Below, one piece after another: positions 44,754 to 54,411 of a stretch of 64,000 nt of DNA (within the stretch, counting starts at the first letter, position 1; every line of letters begins with the position of its first letter). Below the pieces are notes generated by a model. The model had not been told where the DNA came from, searched no databases, and saw nothing but the letters and a program-made list of their open reading frames with translations. A program made the position numbers and the translations under genes. Source of the DNA: Sneathiella limimaris (GTDB lineage: Bacteria; Pseudomonadota; Alphaproteobacteria; Sneathiellales; Sneathiellaceae); contig NZ_JABBYJ010000003.1 in NCBI RefSeq assembly GCF_012932565.1, positions 310,001-374,000 on the forward strand. The letters are read 5' to 3'.

Positions 44754-44924
44754 TTAGTGGCAGGGAAAGCCTGTCGCGTGACGCACGTCGTGAGCCGCAT
44801 CATGCAGGGTGTTGGCCTGGATATGGCCTGCCACGAAAACCAGGGCCAGTCCCATCATCGCAGAAAACAGGATCGGTGCCAGTTTGCTTTTGGAAGCAGA
44901 TAAAGTGGTAGTCTGCGCAGTCAT
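44754..44924 (-). CDS. cbtB: Cobalt transporter subunit CbtB
   Basis: A 56-residue protein with one membrane helix (about residues 15-36) and the CbtB C-terminal His motif HDAAHDVRHATGFPCH, expected to bind cobalt at the entrance of the CbtA channel. The ATG at 44924 has AGGAG seven bases upstream; an earlier in-frame ATG has no such site. First gene downstream of the cobalamin riboswitch. Confidence 0.92.
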   Translation of the reverse strand: MTAQTTTLSASKSKLAPILFSAMMGLALVFVAGHIQANTLHDAAHDVRHATGFPCH

Positions 44925-44965
44925 TAAATTCTCCTTTTCCTGTCGCACCCGACAAAGCTACAAAC

Positions 44966-45140
44966 TCGCGTCTGGCAGGTTTCCTGGCTTGTGGATCCTT
45001 GCAATCAGCCAGCCTTCCCGGTTTCCCAGTGGCATTGTTGGCCGTTACTCCTCACCTACAGTTGCGGGGGCAGCCACGGATTTGAACTTTGTTCCGGTCA
45101 GAAAGCTGAACCGTTATCCGTACCGTGTTCCCTTTTTCAC
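44966..45140 (-). promoter_or_regulatory. Cobalamin (B12) riboswitch
   Basis: Read on the minus strand, the segment has the full set of class-defining elements: ggaacacggt in P2 near 45130, ccgtggctgcccccgcaactgt near 45058-45085, the B12 box gccactggg at 45025-45033, ccgggaaggc next to it, and the closing gccaggaaacctgccagacgcg at 44967-44990. It lies 42 bases before cbtB, whose ribosome site it can mask when adenosylcobalamin is bound. High B12 should therefore shut down cobalt import. The 284 bp between its 5' end and the next gene (45141-45424) are AT-rich and hold only promoter-like sequence. Confidence 0.95.
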
Positions 45141-45424
45141 CTTTCTTCGTTTTACCGAAGAGAGGACCAAACAAGCGAACAGTATCAGCTTCATCTCACA
45201 ACTTGAAGCTTTTTTAGGGGAGCTGCTTCATTTTCTTTGTCTCCGACAATTGGAAAAGTCATTGCAATATCCGACACTTCAGAGAAACAAACGCAATCTT
45301 TTATAAGGGCCTTACACATAAAATTACCAAAAACACTCGAAAAAGGCGATATTTGGGGTGTAACCGGTGTAAAACCATAGTACTAATAATCGCTAATTAA
45401 TACCTCTACATACAACCGAAATAC

Positions 45425-45991
45425 ATGCTCTCACTTGAACTGCTGGACACTGTCCCAAATGTGGATACGACCATTCTCAAACTGGCAGAATGCTGGAAGA
45501 ATTGGCGCGGTGAACGCCTCATTCCGCTTCGCCAGGACGTGCGTCCGGAGGCCCTTGGCAGTGCGCTGAGCGGCATTTGCATCTATGAAGTGATTGCGCC
45601 GGATGAAGTCATTATTCGGCTTGAATCTGGCGTTATCAGATCATTGACAAGCGAGTCAGCAAAAGGGGCAAACGTTATTGCCATGACCCCGGAAGAAGAC
45701 AGAGCCATCCGGATCGAGCGATATCAGAACACCCTGTTCACCCCATGCGGCATGTTAGGGCGCGGGGACCTGAAATTTGCCAAAGGCAAGGTCGTGGATA
45801 TGCTGAGTATTTTCCTACCGGTCGCTGAAGAAGTCGATGGGCCTGCCCGGTTTGTGTATGTGGGACAGCAAGTCATCAGCACCAACGACTGGAAAGAAGA
45901 TGAAATGTCGGTAGTTTCTGATCTTGCCCATGAATTCCACTATGTTGACATCGGTGCCGGTTACCCATCAGCCAACAGCGCCTGTGCCTGA
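45425..45991 (+). CDS. PAS_5-like domain protein
   Basis: A 188-residue soluble protein with the layout of the PAS_5 family of Alphaproteobacteria: an LAECWKNWRGERLIPLRQDVRPEALG start, a central IRLESGVIRSLTS strand pair and the GDLKFAKGKVVDMLSIFLPV core. Members are small stand-alone PAS-like proteins of unknown role. Nine bases separate its stop from that of the convergent 7TM kinase. The leader carries accatagtacta, also present upstream of the PAS kinase at the left edge. Confidence 0.75.
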   Translation: MLSLELLDTVPNVDTTILKLAECWKNWRGERLIPLRQDVRPEALGSALSGICIYEVIAPDEVIIRLESGVIRSLTSESAKGANVIAMTPEEDRAIRIERYQNTLFTPCGMLGRGDLKFAKGKVVDMLSIFLPVAEEVDGPARFVYVGQQVISTNDWKEDEMSVVSDLAHEFHYVDIGAGYPSANSACA

Positions 45992-45999
45992 GTCTGTGC

Positions 46000-48366
46000 C
46001 TAGCTTTTGCGGTTATTAAAGAAATGGTCAGCCTGAGCTCTATTTGGGAGCCGAATGACAACCTCCGTCCCCACTCCGAGCTCGCTCTTCAACTCCAGCT
46101 TGCCGCCGTGAAGCTGAACCAGGATCTGGGCAATGGATAGCCCAAGCCCTAAACCTTCATGAGCGCTCATATAACCTTGCCGGATCTGGCCAAATTTCTG
46201 CAGGGCCGTTCCGATCTTATCCTCGGCGATGCCGATCCCGGTATCGCGAATGCTGATCACCGGAGCACCGCTATCGTCCATTTTTGCGATCAGAGAAATC
46301 TCACCGCCCGGTCTGGTAAATTTGATTGCGTTATCCAGCAGATTGAAGACGATCTGGCGAACCCGCACAGGATCAGCCAGAATTGGCGGTAGATCATCTG
46401 GGATAGATTGCGTGAGATTGAGCTTTCCAGCTTCAATCCTATCTTGCTCCCGCCGGATGCAGTCCTGCAGCAAAGCTGCCAAATCAAACTCTTCAGGGGT
46501 AATCTGAAGTTTCCCTGTTTCAATGCGCGCCACATCCAACATATCAGTTACCAACCTGAGCAGATGCTGGCCAGCGGTTCTGATATGCTCCGCATATTCC
46601 TTATACTGCAGGCTTAACGGACCTAGGATCTCATTCACCATCATATCCGAGAACCCGTTGATAGCATTCAGTGGCGTTCGAAGCTCATGACTCATGTTGG
46701 ATAAGAAACTGTTTTTGGCTTCATTGGCGGCAACCAGTTCTTCAAACGCGGTTTTCAGCTCCGCTTCCTTTGCTTTCTGTTGTGAGAGATCAGCGGCAAG
46801 CGTAACCCGCCCACCGTCCGGCGTTCTGGCCTCCCGATACAGGAACCAGCCACTTTTACGGTCCATTTCAAAGGGCTCGCCGGGCTTGCGATGTCGCTGC
46901 AAACGCTCCTTAATATAGGCTTTTTCGCGCCCGGCAGCGTTCTGCAATTCACCGGAGTAAGCATCCGCCTTCACAATATCGCTGAAAGAAACGCCGGGCC
47001 TGAGTATTTTCTGGGCTGCTGTCGAGAGATGACGCCTATAGGCAGAATTCCAAATCACGGCTTGATCCCGATTATCAAAAATTGCCACCCCATCATTCAT
47101 CGACCAAATCGCCCGCGCCAGTCGATCATTCTGTGTAATGCTGGCATTGACCCGAAAAGCCAGGATCGCAGCATAAAAGAAAAGCATCATAAGAATGCCA
47201 TAAGGCGCAATATAGAATGAGCGAATGAGACCATTTGCATAGAGCAGGTCATTAGCACCGGAAAGCACCAGAGACAGCGCACCCATGGTGATCAGCCAGG
47301 CGCTGGGAACTCGCTCAACCAGCACATGACGGATCTCAATCACACAGGCGATAGTCACAACGAGCAGATGCAGCCCCAGAAAATAAACCAGCTCTACTGG
47401 CAACCCTTTCGGCCAAAACACGACACAGATCGAAATCGTTGCGGCCTGATACACGATCACATGAGAGAGGACCCGGCTGATCTTTCGCTGGTGAACCTGA
47501 TAGATAAATTCATAGATCAGCGCGATGAGGAAAGCCCCACTGATATAACCAAGCCGTTCATCCCAATGGTAAGGCACACTGGGAAACAGAACGACCAAGG
47601 CCGCATTTGAGGTAATCATGTAACTGGCAGCAGCAAAGGACATGACATAAAGAACGAGGTAGGCCTTTTCCTGAGGTCGTCCTAAATGCAGCGTCACCAT
47701 AAAAATTCCCAGGCAGATGAGAGCCCCGCTCAAGAATAGATCCTGGGAAAGATCCAATATGCTCTCAAACTGCTGTTCACTGTCCGGCCCAATGGTGAAG
47801 GTATTGAAAAATCCACCCCCAGCGTAACTGGAGAAATTGGACACATGAATAAGGAGATCAAGCTCCCCCTCAACGCCTGTGAGGCTGCTATATTCGCGCG
47901 TAATAAATGCGACAGCCTTGTCAGAGGTCCTCGCAGGTTCACCAGCCTGCATCCAAAGCTGACCGTTCACATAAACACGGTAGGCATCCTGAACACGTCT
48001 GAGATAAAAGCCAAGTTGATCGGATTGTTCGGGCAAAAGAATTTTAAGCCGGTAAGTGCCATATCCATATTTTCCAAGTTGCTCCCCATCCAGTTGATAA
48101 TTCAACCAAGTTCCGGGGACCTGGATATAGGTCAGCGCGTCCTGTCTTGTGGCGGGATCAGCAGGATCTAAGAACTGGTTCCAGTAAAATTCCCACTCTC
48201 CCTTAATTTCCAGCGTGCCCTGTTTTTGGAAATCCCAATCCCGAAGATCGAGCACCCCCTTTTGGGCGACAGGTGCCTCAGCGCTTGCCAAAGCAGCATG
48301 GCTCATAAACGCAATCAAGATTGCGAGAAGCAGTTTACAGACCATTTTTTGCTTTAGGGAAGACAC
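46000..48366 (-). CDS. 7TM-type membrane histidine kinase, paralogue 1
   Basis: A 788-residue kinase. It has a signal peptide (about residues 1-27), a periplasmic beta-sandwich (about 35-195; GVLDLRDWDFQKQGTLEIKG, then WEFYWNQ and YRVYVNGQLWMQAG) and a seven-helix 7TMR-DISM region (about 205-415). A PAS-like domain (about 420-540) and the H-box SNMSHELRTPLNA with His560 follow, then the ATPase (DTGIGI, GLGLGLS). There is no receiver. The ligand-binding layout suggests sensing of carbohydrate or another small molecule. It lies 124 bases downstream of a close paralogue on the same strand. GTG 48366 or ATG 48345 may be the start. Confidence 0.92.
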   Translation of the reverse strand: MSSLKQKMVCKLLLAILIAFMSHAALASAEAPVAQKGVLDLRDWDFQKQGTLEIKGEWEFYWNQFLDPADPATRQDALTYIQVPGTWLNYQLDGEQLGKYGYGTYRLKILLPEQSDQLGFYLRRVQDAYRVYVNGQLWMQAGEPARTSDKAVAFITREYSSLTGVEGELDLLIHVSNFSSYAGGGFFNTFTIGPDSEQQFESILDLSQDLFLSGALICLGIFMVTLHLGRPQEKAYLVLYVMSFAAASYMITSNAALVVLFPSVPYHWDERLGYISGAFLIALIYEFIYQVHQRKISRVLSHVIVYQAATISICVVFWPKGLPVELVYFLGLHLLVVTIACVIEIRHVLVERVPSAWLITMGALSLVLSGANDLLYANGLIRSFYIAPYGILMMLFFYAAILAFRVNASITQNDRLARAIWSMNDGVAIFDNRDQAVIWNSAYRRHLSTAAQKILRPGVSFSDIVKADAYSGELQNAAGREKAYIKERLQRHRKPGEPFEMDRKSGWFLYREARTPDGGRVTLAADLSQQKAKEAELKTAFEELVAANEAKNSFLSNMSHELRTPLNAINGFSDMMVNEILGPLSLQYKEYAEHIRTAGQHLLRLVTDMLDVARIETGKLQITPEEFDLAALLQDCIRREQDRIEAGKLNLTQSIPDDLPPILADPVRVRQIVFNLLDNAIKFTRPGGEISLIAKMDDSGAPVISIRDTGIGIAEDKIGTALQKFGQIRQGYMSAHEGLGLGLSIAQILVQLHGGKLELKSELGVGTEVVIRLPNRAQADHFFNNRKS

Positions 48367-48490
48367 TTGAAACTTAGCCTTGGAATTTACGACCCACCCT
48401 CACCTAAATACTAATTTAGATGAGCCGCAAACAAGTTATTTTGATTGAGAATAAACAAATTAATTCTGGAAAAGGGCAAAGGAGATGCCG

Positions 48491-50866
48491 TTACGACACC
48501 TGCTGCTGTTCAAAGAATTGCTGGGCATTCTCGATAGCTGGGAAGATTGCCGAAACTTCTGTGCCAACGCCCAGCTTACTCTTAAGCTGTAACTGCCCAC
48601 CGTGAAGCTGCATGAGAATTTGGGCAATCGACAGACCCAGACCAAGCCCCTCATGCGCGTTGAGATGACTTTGCCGGATCTGACCAAATTTTTGAAGGGC
48701 AATTTCAATCTTGTCTTCGGGAATTCCGATGCCTGTATCCCGCACGGTGATGGTCGTTACACCGTTCACATCCACTTCTACGCCGAGGGAAATCTCACCG
48801 CCTGCTTCGGTGAATTTAATCGCATTGTCCATGAGATTAAGGACGATCTGACGAACCCGAACCGGATCCGCATATAAGGGTGGCAGGTTATCTGGGATGG
48901 ATTTCACAAAGGATAGCTTTCGAGCCTCCATCTTTTCCTGCTCCATCCTCACACAATCCTCCAGCACTGCTGGCAGATCAAATGCTTCTGGCGTAACCTG
49001 CAATTTTCCAGTTTCAATCCGCGCCACATCCAGCATGTCAGTCACCAGACGAAGCAGATGCTTGCCCGAGCGACTGATATGACCTGCATAGTCCCGGTAC
49101 TGGCCATTCAAAGGACCCAGAACCTCCTTGATCATCATATCCGAAAAGCCGTTGATGGCATTCAGTGGTGTCCGAAGTTCGTGGCTCATATTAGAGAGGA
49201 AACTGTTTTTTGCCTCGTTAGCTGCAACCAGCTCTTCCAGCGCTTTTTTAAGCTCTGCCTCTTTGGTCTTTTGCAAGGACAAGTCAGAGGACAGCGTAAC
49301 CCGGCCCCCATCCGGCGTTTCTGCTTCCCGATAAAGATACCAGCGATTATTCCTGTTCAGCTCGAATGTCTCGCCGGGCTGATAGTGGAGCTGCATGCGC
49401 TCGCGAATATAATCCTGCTCCCGGCCAACCGCATTAAGCAGCTCCCCTGAAAAAGCATCTGCCCTGACAAGATCAATGAAAGATGCCCCAGGCTTGAGGA
49501 TCTTTTGCGCAGCCGACGATAGATGACGCATGTAGGCATCATTCCACATGACAGCCTGATCCCTTCCGTCATAAATCACGACCCCATCTTCGAGGGAGCG
49601 GATCGCCTGAGCCAACTGTTCGTTTCGGGTAATGCTGGAGTTGACCCGCAGCGCCAAAATAGCCGCGTACAGAAGAAGAAGCACAAGAATGGCATAGGAT
49701 CCCAGATAAACAGACCTGATTATCCCGTTCGCATTTAGAATGTCATGGATCCCGGCAAAGACGAGAATACCCACTCCAACGATAATCAGCCAAGCACCCG
49801 GCACACGGTTTCTCAGAAGGGATGGGATTTCCAGAAAACTGCCGATCGATGTGACCAACAAAAGAAAACCAATGGCATAAACAATCTCTACCGGCACACC
49901 ATAGGGCCAGAAAATGACAAAGAGACAGATCAGAACAGCCAGGTAGACAATAATATTCGAACCGATATGGTTTAATTTTCGCGGGTTGACCTGATGAATA
50001 AATTCGTAAGTGAACGCAATCAGGAAAACAGCGCTTATGTAGGAAAGCCTTTCCAACCAGTAATAGGGGAAGGAGGGGATCAGCTCCAACAGAGATGAGC
50101 TAACTGTCACCATATAGACGGCTGATGCCAGGCACATTGTGTAAAGGACAAAATAGGTTCGCTCTTTGAAACGTCCAATATGCAGGGCAACCAGGAAGCC
50201 GCCCAAACAGGCCAACGCGCCGGCGAGAAAAATATCCTGTGTGACCTCCAGCAAGTGCTTCAGGTTCTGGTCTGCCTCGGCCCCGATCGTGAAGGAATTG
50301 AAGAACCCACCACCGGCATAACTCATGTGGTTGGAGGCGTGGACGACAATGTCCAAAGTCCCAGATGCCCCTTTCAGGCTGGCAAACTCCCGCATGGTTG
50401 CGGGAACTTCCTCACTGGCGGATTTGCCCGGCACACCCGCCTGCATCCAAAGCTGACCATTGACATAAACACGGTAGGCAACCTGAAGCCGTTTCAAGTA
50501 AAGGCCGAGATCTGTAGGTTCGTCCGGTAAAAGGACCTTTAGCCGAAACGTCGCATAGCCATATTTTCCCAGAACCTCCCCGTCTCGCTCATACCCGAGC
50601 CATGTTCCGGGGGCTTCAATGAAATGAGGTGTGCTGGAGGATTGATCGATGAGGGCTGGATCGAGAAACTGCTGCCAGTAAAACTCCCAATCACCGCCGA
50701 GCTCAATACGGCCGTTTTTATCGAAATCCCAGCTCCTTAGGTCCAACACCCCCTTAACGGCTGTTGGCTCCTTCTCATTCGCGGCAGCTGTAAAACACAG
50801 TTGAAGACTGAAGCATAGAACAGCAATTACCTTCAATAGAGTTATGGGACTTACTAATCGGTACAT
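48491..50866 (-). CDS. 7TM-type membrane histidine kinase, paralogue 2
   Basis: A 791-residue kinase with the same architecture as its neighbour at 46000-48366: signal peptide (about 1-28), periplasmic sandwich (GVLDLRSWDFDKNGRIELGG, AYRVYVNGQLWMQAGVPG), seven membrane helices (about 210-415), PAS-like domain, H-box SNMSHELRTPLNA with His562, and ATPase (DTGIGI, GLGLGLS). The catalytic halves are almost identical, while the sandwich and membrane halves differ more, as expected if they bind different ligands but share a response regulator. No regulator gene is adjacent. A tandem duplication is the simplest origin. Confidence 0.92.
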   Translation of the reverse strand: MYRLVSPITLLKVIAVLCFSLQLCFTAAANEKEPTAVKGVLDLRSWDFDKNGRIELGGDWEFYWQQFLDPALIDQSSSTPHFIEAPGTWLGYERDGEVLGKYGYATFRLKVLLPDEPTDLGLYLKRLQVAYRVYVNGQLWMQAGVPGKSASEEVPATMREFASLKGASGTLDIVVHASNHMSYAGGGFFNSFTIGAEADQNLKHLLEVTQDIFLAGALACLGGFLVALHIGRFKERTYFVLYTMCLASAVYMVTVSSSLLELIPSFPYYWLERLSYISAVFLIAFTYEFIHQVNPRKLNHIGSNIIVYLAVLICLFVIFWPYGVPVEIVYAIGFLLLVTSIGSFLEIPSLLRNRVPGAWLIIVGVGILVFAGIHDILNANGIIRSVYLGSYAILVLLLLYAAILALRVNSSITRNEQLAQAIRSLEDGVVIYDGRDQAVMWNDAYMRHLSSAAQKILKPGASFIDLVRADAFSGELLNAVGREQDYIRERMQLHYQPGETFELNRNNRWYLYREAETPDGGRVTLSSDLSLQKTKEAELKKALEELVAANEAKNSFLSNMSHELRTPLNAINGFSDMMIKEVLGPLNGQYRDYAGHISRSGKHLLRLVTDMLDVARIETGKLQVTPEAFDLPAVLEDCVRMEQEKMEARKLSFVKSIPDNLPPLYADPVRVRQIVLNLMDNAIKFTEAGGEISLGVEVDVNGVTTITVRDTGIGIPEDKIEIALQKFGQIRQSHLNAHEGLGLGLSIAQILMQLHGGQLQLKSKLGVGTEVSAIFPAIENAQQFFEQQQVS

Positions 50867-50956
50867 ACTAAAGAGCCAAACAGATCGCAGAATTTCAAAG
50901 ACGAATAATGCTAATTTAGTCCTTAAATATCCCTTAAGTCTTGAAGAAAACCAACC

Positions 50957-52318
50957 CTAATCACCACGATTTTTGGCTGAGCCATGCATATTGTTCCGCA
51001 CTGTCTTCATTTTCTGAAGTAAAAGGCGGATGACTTCCAGACGAAACAGCAGGGAAAATCGAACGGAAAGACCCATAGCGTTCAAATTACCGACTGCAAA
51101 ACATTTCGCGAAGCGGGAAAATCCATCCTCGAAGGCTTCTTCGAAACAGCCATTCACAAACAGGGTGTCCAGACCAAAGTCATTCTTGAACAGAAAGTCC
51201 AAAGACGCGGAATGCATCTCTACATCCGGAAACTCTGAGCTTTCCTGAAGATCCCCCAGCATCTCTATGCGCACCGTTTTCTGCTGATCCAGCAGTCGGA
51301 CATGAGTGACGCCGAAGGGTTTCAGCGGCAGCAGTTTATTGGCAAGCCACATGATCGATTTCGAGTTTTGCCGAAATATCCGCTGCTGATAAAGCTGATA
51401 AGACCGCCGCAGGTCAGCAACCTCAAAATGCTCCTCAAATTCAGTAAGCGGCAGTTCGCTCACGGCCTCAAACCGCTCCTGCCACCATGCAACACTCTGC
51501 TGATCAGGTTTGAGCGCGGTTAGTTCCTGCACCTCTGCCGGTTTCATGAAAAGAAGGGGGGTTTTCTCTCTCTCAAAAGCCGCTAACACTTTTTGAGGGC
51601 TATTCACCTCGTCATTCATATAGGCATTGAGGGTGTTGGAGAAATAAACGAAGCTGGCAAAAGGCAGGCAGACTTTGGGTTGAAGCGCCGCAATTTGTTT
51701 CTTCATAACCGTTAGCTTGGACCCTGCCGCCCGGCGGCGCCAATCAGCCCGATCTCGTCCGCCTTTCCACGCTGCATAGCTGAACTGGGTCAGCAACAAA
51801 TCGCAGGTTCCATATCGGGCAACAAAATCATCCAAGTCTTTTTGCTCATGAAGCGGACAATCATTGAGATTGAAAATTTTCTGGCCGGCCACCTCCATCA
51901 GCAAAGCGCTGTCATAAAGATCGCTCTTATAAATTTGCAATTTGAAGTCGGGTGCAAGGGCAAGTGTTTCCGCCTCAGGGATTTCCCGAACGGAAAACCC
52001 TTTTCCCCGCAAGAATTCAGTCACCCGGCCATCATCTGTTGTCTGAAACAAAATAACGATACCCTGCGCCAGAATTTCATCTCGAAACTTCATGAAAAAC
52101 GGCGGCGAAAAATGATCCGGATGCTCATGGCTCAGCCAGATATGGGTCGTTCTCTTGAGCAGGTCCCGAACCTCCTCGTCCGGGGTTTCATGAAGAAGCG
52201 ACCACCCCTGATGAAACACCGACCCAAAAAACCACGGATCAGAAAGCACCCCAATCCCGTCATGCTGAACAAGTACAGATGCATGATTTACAAATTCAAT
52301 GGTCGGTTTCAGCGTCAT
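50957..52318 (-). CDS. MBL-fold hydrolase, CMP-Neu5Ac hydroxylase-like
   Basis: A 453-residue protein with a metallo-beta-lactamase domain in its first half. The metal motif is H64-x-H66-x-D68-H69 in LSHEHPDHF, preceded by SDPWFFGSVFHQGWSLL, which is typical of the UlaG/CMP-sialate-hydroxylase-like branch, with FNLNDC further on. The C-terminal ~200 residues are unassigned and no Rieske domain is present. The substrate is unknown. The start at ATG 52318 follows GGGGAAAT; an ATG 8 codons earlier is also possible. Confidence 0.82.
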   Translation of the reverse strand: MTLKPTIEFVNHASVLVQHDGIGVLSDPWFFGSVFHQGWSLLHETPDEEVRDLLKRTTHIWLSHEHPDHFSPPFFMKFRDEILAQGIVILFQTTDDGRVTEFLRGKGFSVREIPEAETLALAPDFKLQIYKSDLYDSALLMEVAGQKIFNLNDCPLHEQKDLDDFVARYGTCDLLLTQFSYAAWKGGRDRADWRRRAAGSKLTVMKKQIAALQPKVCLPFASFVYFSNTLNAYMNDEVNSPQKVLAAFEREKTPLLFMKPAEVQELTALKPDQQSVAWWQERFEAVSELPLTEFEEHFEVADLRRSYQLYQQRIFRQNSKSIMWLANKLLPLKPFGVTHVRLLDQQKTVRIEMLGDLQESSEFPDVEMHSASLDFLFKNDFGLDTLFVNGCFEEAFEDGFSRFAKCFAVGNLNAMGLSVRFSLLFRLEVIRLLLQKMKTVRNNMHGSAKNRGD

Positions 52319-52525
52319 ATTTCCCCATAACTTTCCTCCCAATGGTTAGCACATCAATGGAAAACTGACAGCGTTTTTTCAGGCGACTAGAATATGAAAG
52401 ATCGAATTCAGCGGCAAAATTAGGTAAGATGCATCCAAGGGGGTTGATCGGGATCATTCACGTTTAATGGTCGGGTCGATATAATCGCCCTAATTACTGT
52501 GACGTGACTATTACCGGAATATTCT

Positions 52526-54385
52526 ATGAAACAAATTCCAAACTGGCTGTGGGCGTTTATCACCTTCTTTCTGGTGATCTCCATTTTCACCTATTCGAAT
52601 ACGTTTCAGGCCCCGGCGACCCAGCCGGTCGCCTATAGCATGTTCAAGAAAATGGTCCGCGAAGGCGACGTTAAAGAGGTTACGATCCAGGGTGAGAAAC
52701 TCAGCGGCGAATTGCTGAGCGAGCAGACGCTGAACAACAGCCCAAAACCCACCCTTTATATCACGACCATCCTGCCCTCCACCGGTGATCCGGAGCTACA
52801 GACCCTGTTTGAAAAGAGCAATGTCACCGTCTGGAACAAGCCAAGCACCAGCGAATATGGCTGGCTGGTTACCATGCTGCCGTGGATCCTGTTCCTTGGG
52901 ATTTACATCTATTTCATCCGACGGATGCAGGGCAATATCATGGACCGGTTCGGCGGACGTAACTCCAGTGATTTTCTGGTTGGCTCCACCAAGGCTGAGG
53001 AAAAATCAACCAAGAAGATCACCTTCAAGGATGTGGCCGGTCAGGAAGCTGCCAAGAAAGAAGTCTCTGAGCTGGTGGATTTCCTCAACAATCCGGAGCT
53101 ATATGAAAAGCTGGGGGCGGAAACCCCAAGGGGCGTCCTGCTGATGGGACCGCCCGGCACAGGTAAAACATTGCTGGCCCGCGCCCTTGCCGGAGAGGCC
53201 GGGGTGAATTTCTTCCATATCTCAGCCTCTGAATTTATTGAGATGTTTGTCGGCGTTGGCGCATCCCGCGTCCGCAAGATGTTTGAGGAAGCCAAGAAAC
53301 GGGCGCCGAGCATCATCTTTATTGACGAGTTGGATGCGGTTGGCCGGGTCCGCGGCACAGGCCTTGGCGGCGGTAATGATGAGCGGGAGCAGACCCTGAA
53401 CCAGATCCTATCCGAAATGGATGGCTTTGCCGGACATGAAGCTGTGATTGTCCTGGCAGCCACGAACCGGCCGGATGTTCTGGATCCAGCGCTGCTAAGG
53501 CCCGGACGATTTGACCGTCACGTGACCCTCGATCTGCCGGACAAGGCCGCCCGCAAAGCCATTCTGGAAGTGCATACCCGAAAAGTACCGTTAAGCCCTG
53601 ATGTCAATCTTGAGACCATTGCCGCCAGTTGCCCCGGTTTTTCCGGCGCAGATATCAAGAACCTGGTGAATGAGGCTGCGATTGCTGCCGCCCAGGAAGG
53701 AACTGATCATTTGCAGATGCGCCATTTCGATGAGATGCGGGACAAGATTATCCTCGGGACAGTGCGCACTATGGCGATCCAGCCAGAAGAACATCATCGC
53801 CTCGCCGTTCATGAGGCAGGCCATACAGCAGCGTCTTATTTCCTGCCCAATGCGGATCCCATTTACAAAGTGACGATCATTCCGCGCGGCCGGGCGCTCG
53901 GCGGCACCCATCTTTTGCCAACGGAAGAACGACATACCTACTCAGAAGATTACCTTCGGGATCATCTGGTCACCATGCTTGCTGGCCGGGTGGCAGAGAG
54001 ATTATTCCTCGGTACTGTGAGTTCGGGCGCCGATGATGATATCAAGAACGCGACGCAGCTTGCCCGGTCCATGGTCACACGCTGGGGAATGTCAAAAGAT
54101 GTGGGCCCTATCGATGTGCGTCAAAGTGAGGAGCATCCGTTTCTTGGCCGCGAAATCGCCCAGCCCCGCCAGTTGAGCGAAAGCCTCTCTGCCAAAATCG
54201 ATGAAGCTGTCCTAAACCTTCTTAAAGAAGCAGAGGATCGCGGAACAGAAATCATCACAACCCATAAGCCGGAAATTGAGGCGCTGATCAAGCAACTGGA
54301 AGCCGAAGAAACCATTGGCCGCAATGAGATCGACCGCATCCTCAAAGGAACTCCGCCGTTGAAAGATGTTGCTACAAAGGGCTAG
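52526..54385 (+). CDS. FtsH-type ATP-dependent zinc metalloprotease
   Basis: A 619-residue membrane AAA protease degrading damaged or regulatory proteins. TM1 is at about residues 7-25, a small periplasmic domain follows to about 110, and TM2 is at about 112-132. The AAA domain has Walker A GPPGTGKT (208-215), Walker [12 protein letters not shown] and the second region of homology [18 protein letters not shown]. The protease site is H429-E430-x-x-H433 in VHEAGH. The segment [13 protein letters not shown] replaces the usual LGxTxxLP(E/D) motif, and the gene is alone rather than next to tilS/folP. It is therefore probably a second, divergent FtsH paralogue rather than the housekeeping copy. Confidence 0.9.
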   Translation: MKQIPNWLWAFITFFLVISIFTYSNTFQAPATQPVAYSMFKKMVREGDVKEVTIQGEKLSGELLSEQTLNNSPKPTLYITTILPSTGDPELQTLFEKSNVTVWNKPSTSEYGWLVTMLPWILFLGIYIYFIRRMQGNIMDRFGGRNSSDFLVGSTKAEEKSTKKITFKDVAGQEAAKKEVSELVDFLNNPELYEKLGAETPRGVLLMGPPGTGKTLLARALAGEAGVNFFHISASEFIEMFVGVGASRVRKMFEEAKKRAPSIIFIDELDAVGRVRGTGLGGGNDEREQTLNQILSEMDGFAGHEAVIVLAATNRPDVLDPALLRPGRFDRHVTLDLPDKAARKAILEVHTRKVPLSPDVNLETIAASCPGFSGADIKNLVNEAAIAAAQEGTDHLQMRHFDEMRDKIILGTVRTMAIQPEEHHRLAVHEAGHTAASYFLPNADPIYKVTIIPRGRALGGTHLLPTEERHTYSEDYLRDHLVTMLAGRVAERLFLGTVSSGADDDIKNATQLARSMVTRWGMSKDVGPIDVRQSEEHPFLGREIAQPRQLSESLSAKIDEAVLNLLKEAEDRGTEIITTHKPEIEALIKQLEAEETIGRNEIDRILKGTPPLKDVATKG

Positions 54386-54411
54386 GACAAACCAAGCCCT
54401 TCAACTCCTGC

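Noticed and set aside
44809-45306. 165-codon plus-strand frame across the cbtB leader
   Set aside because: It spans the minus-strand cobalamin riboswitch and cbtB and resembles no protein.
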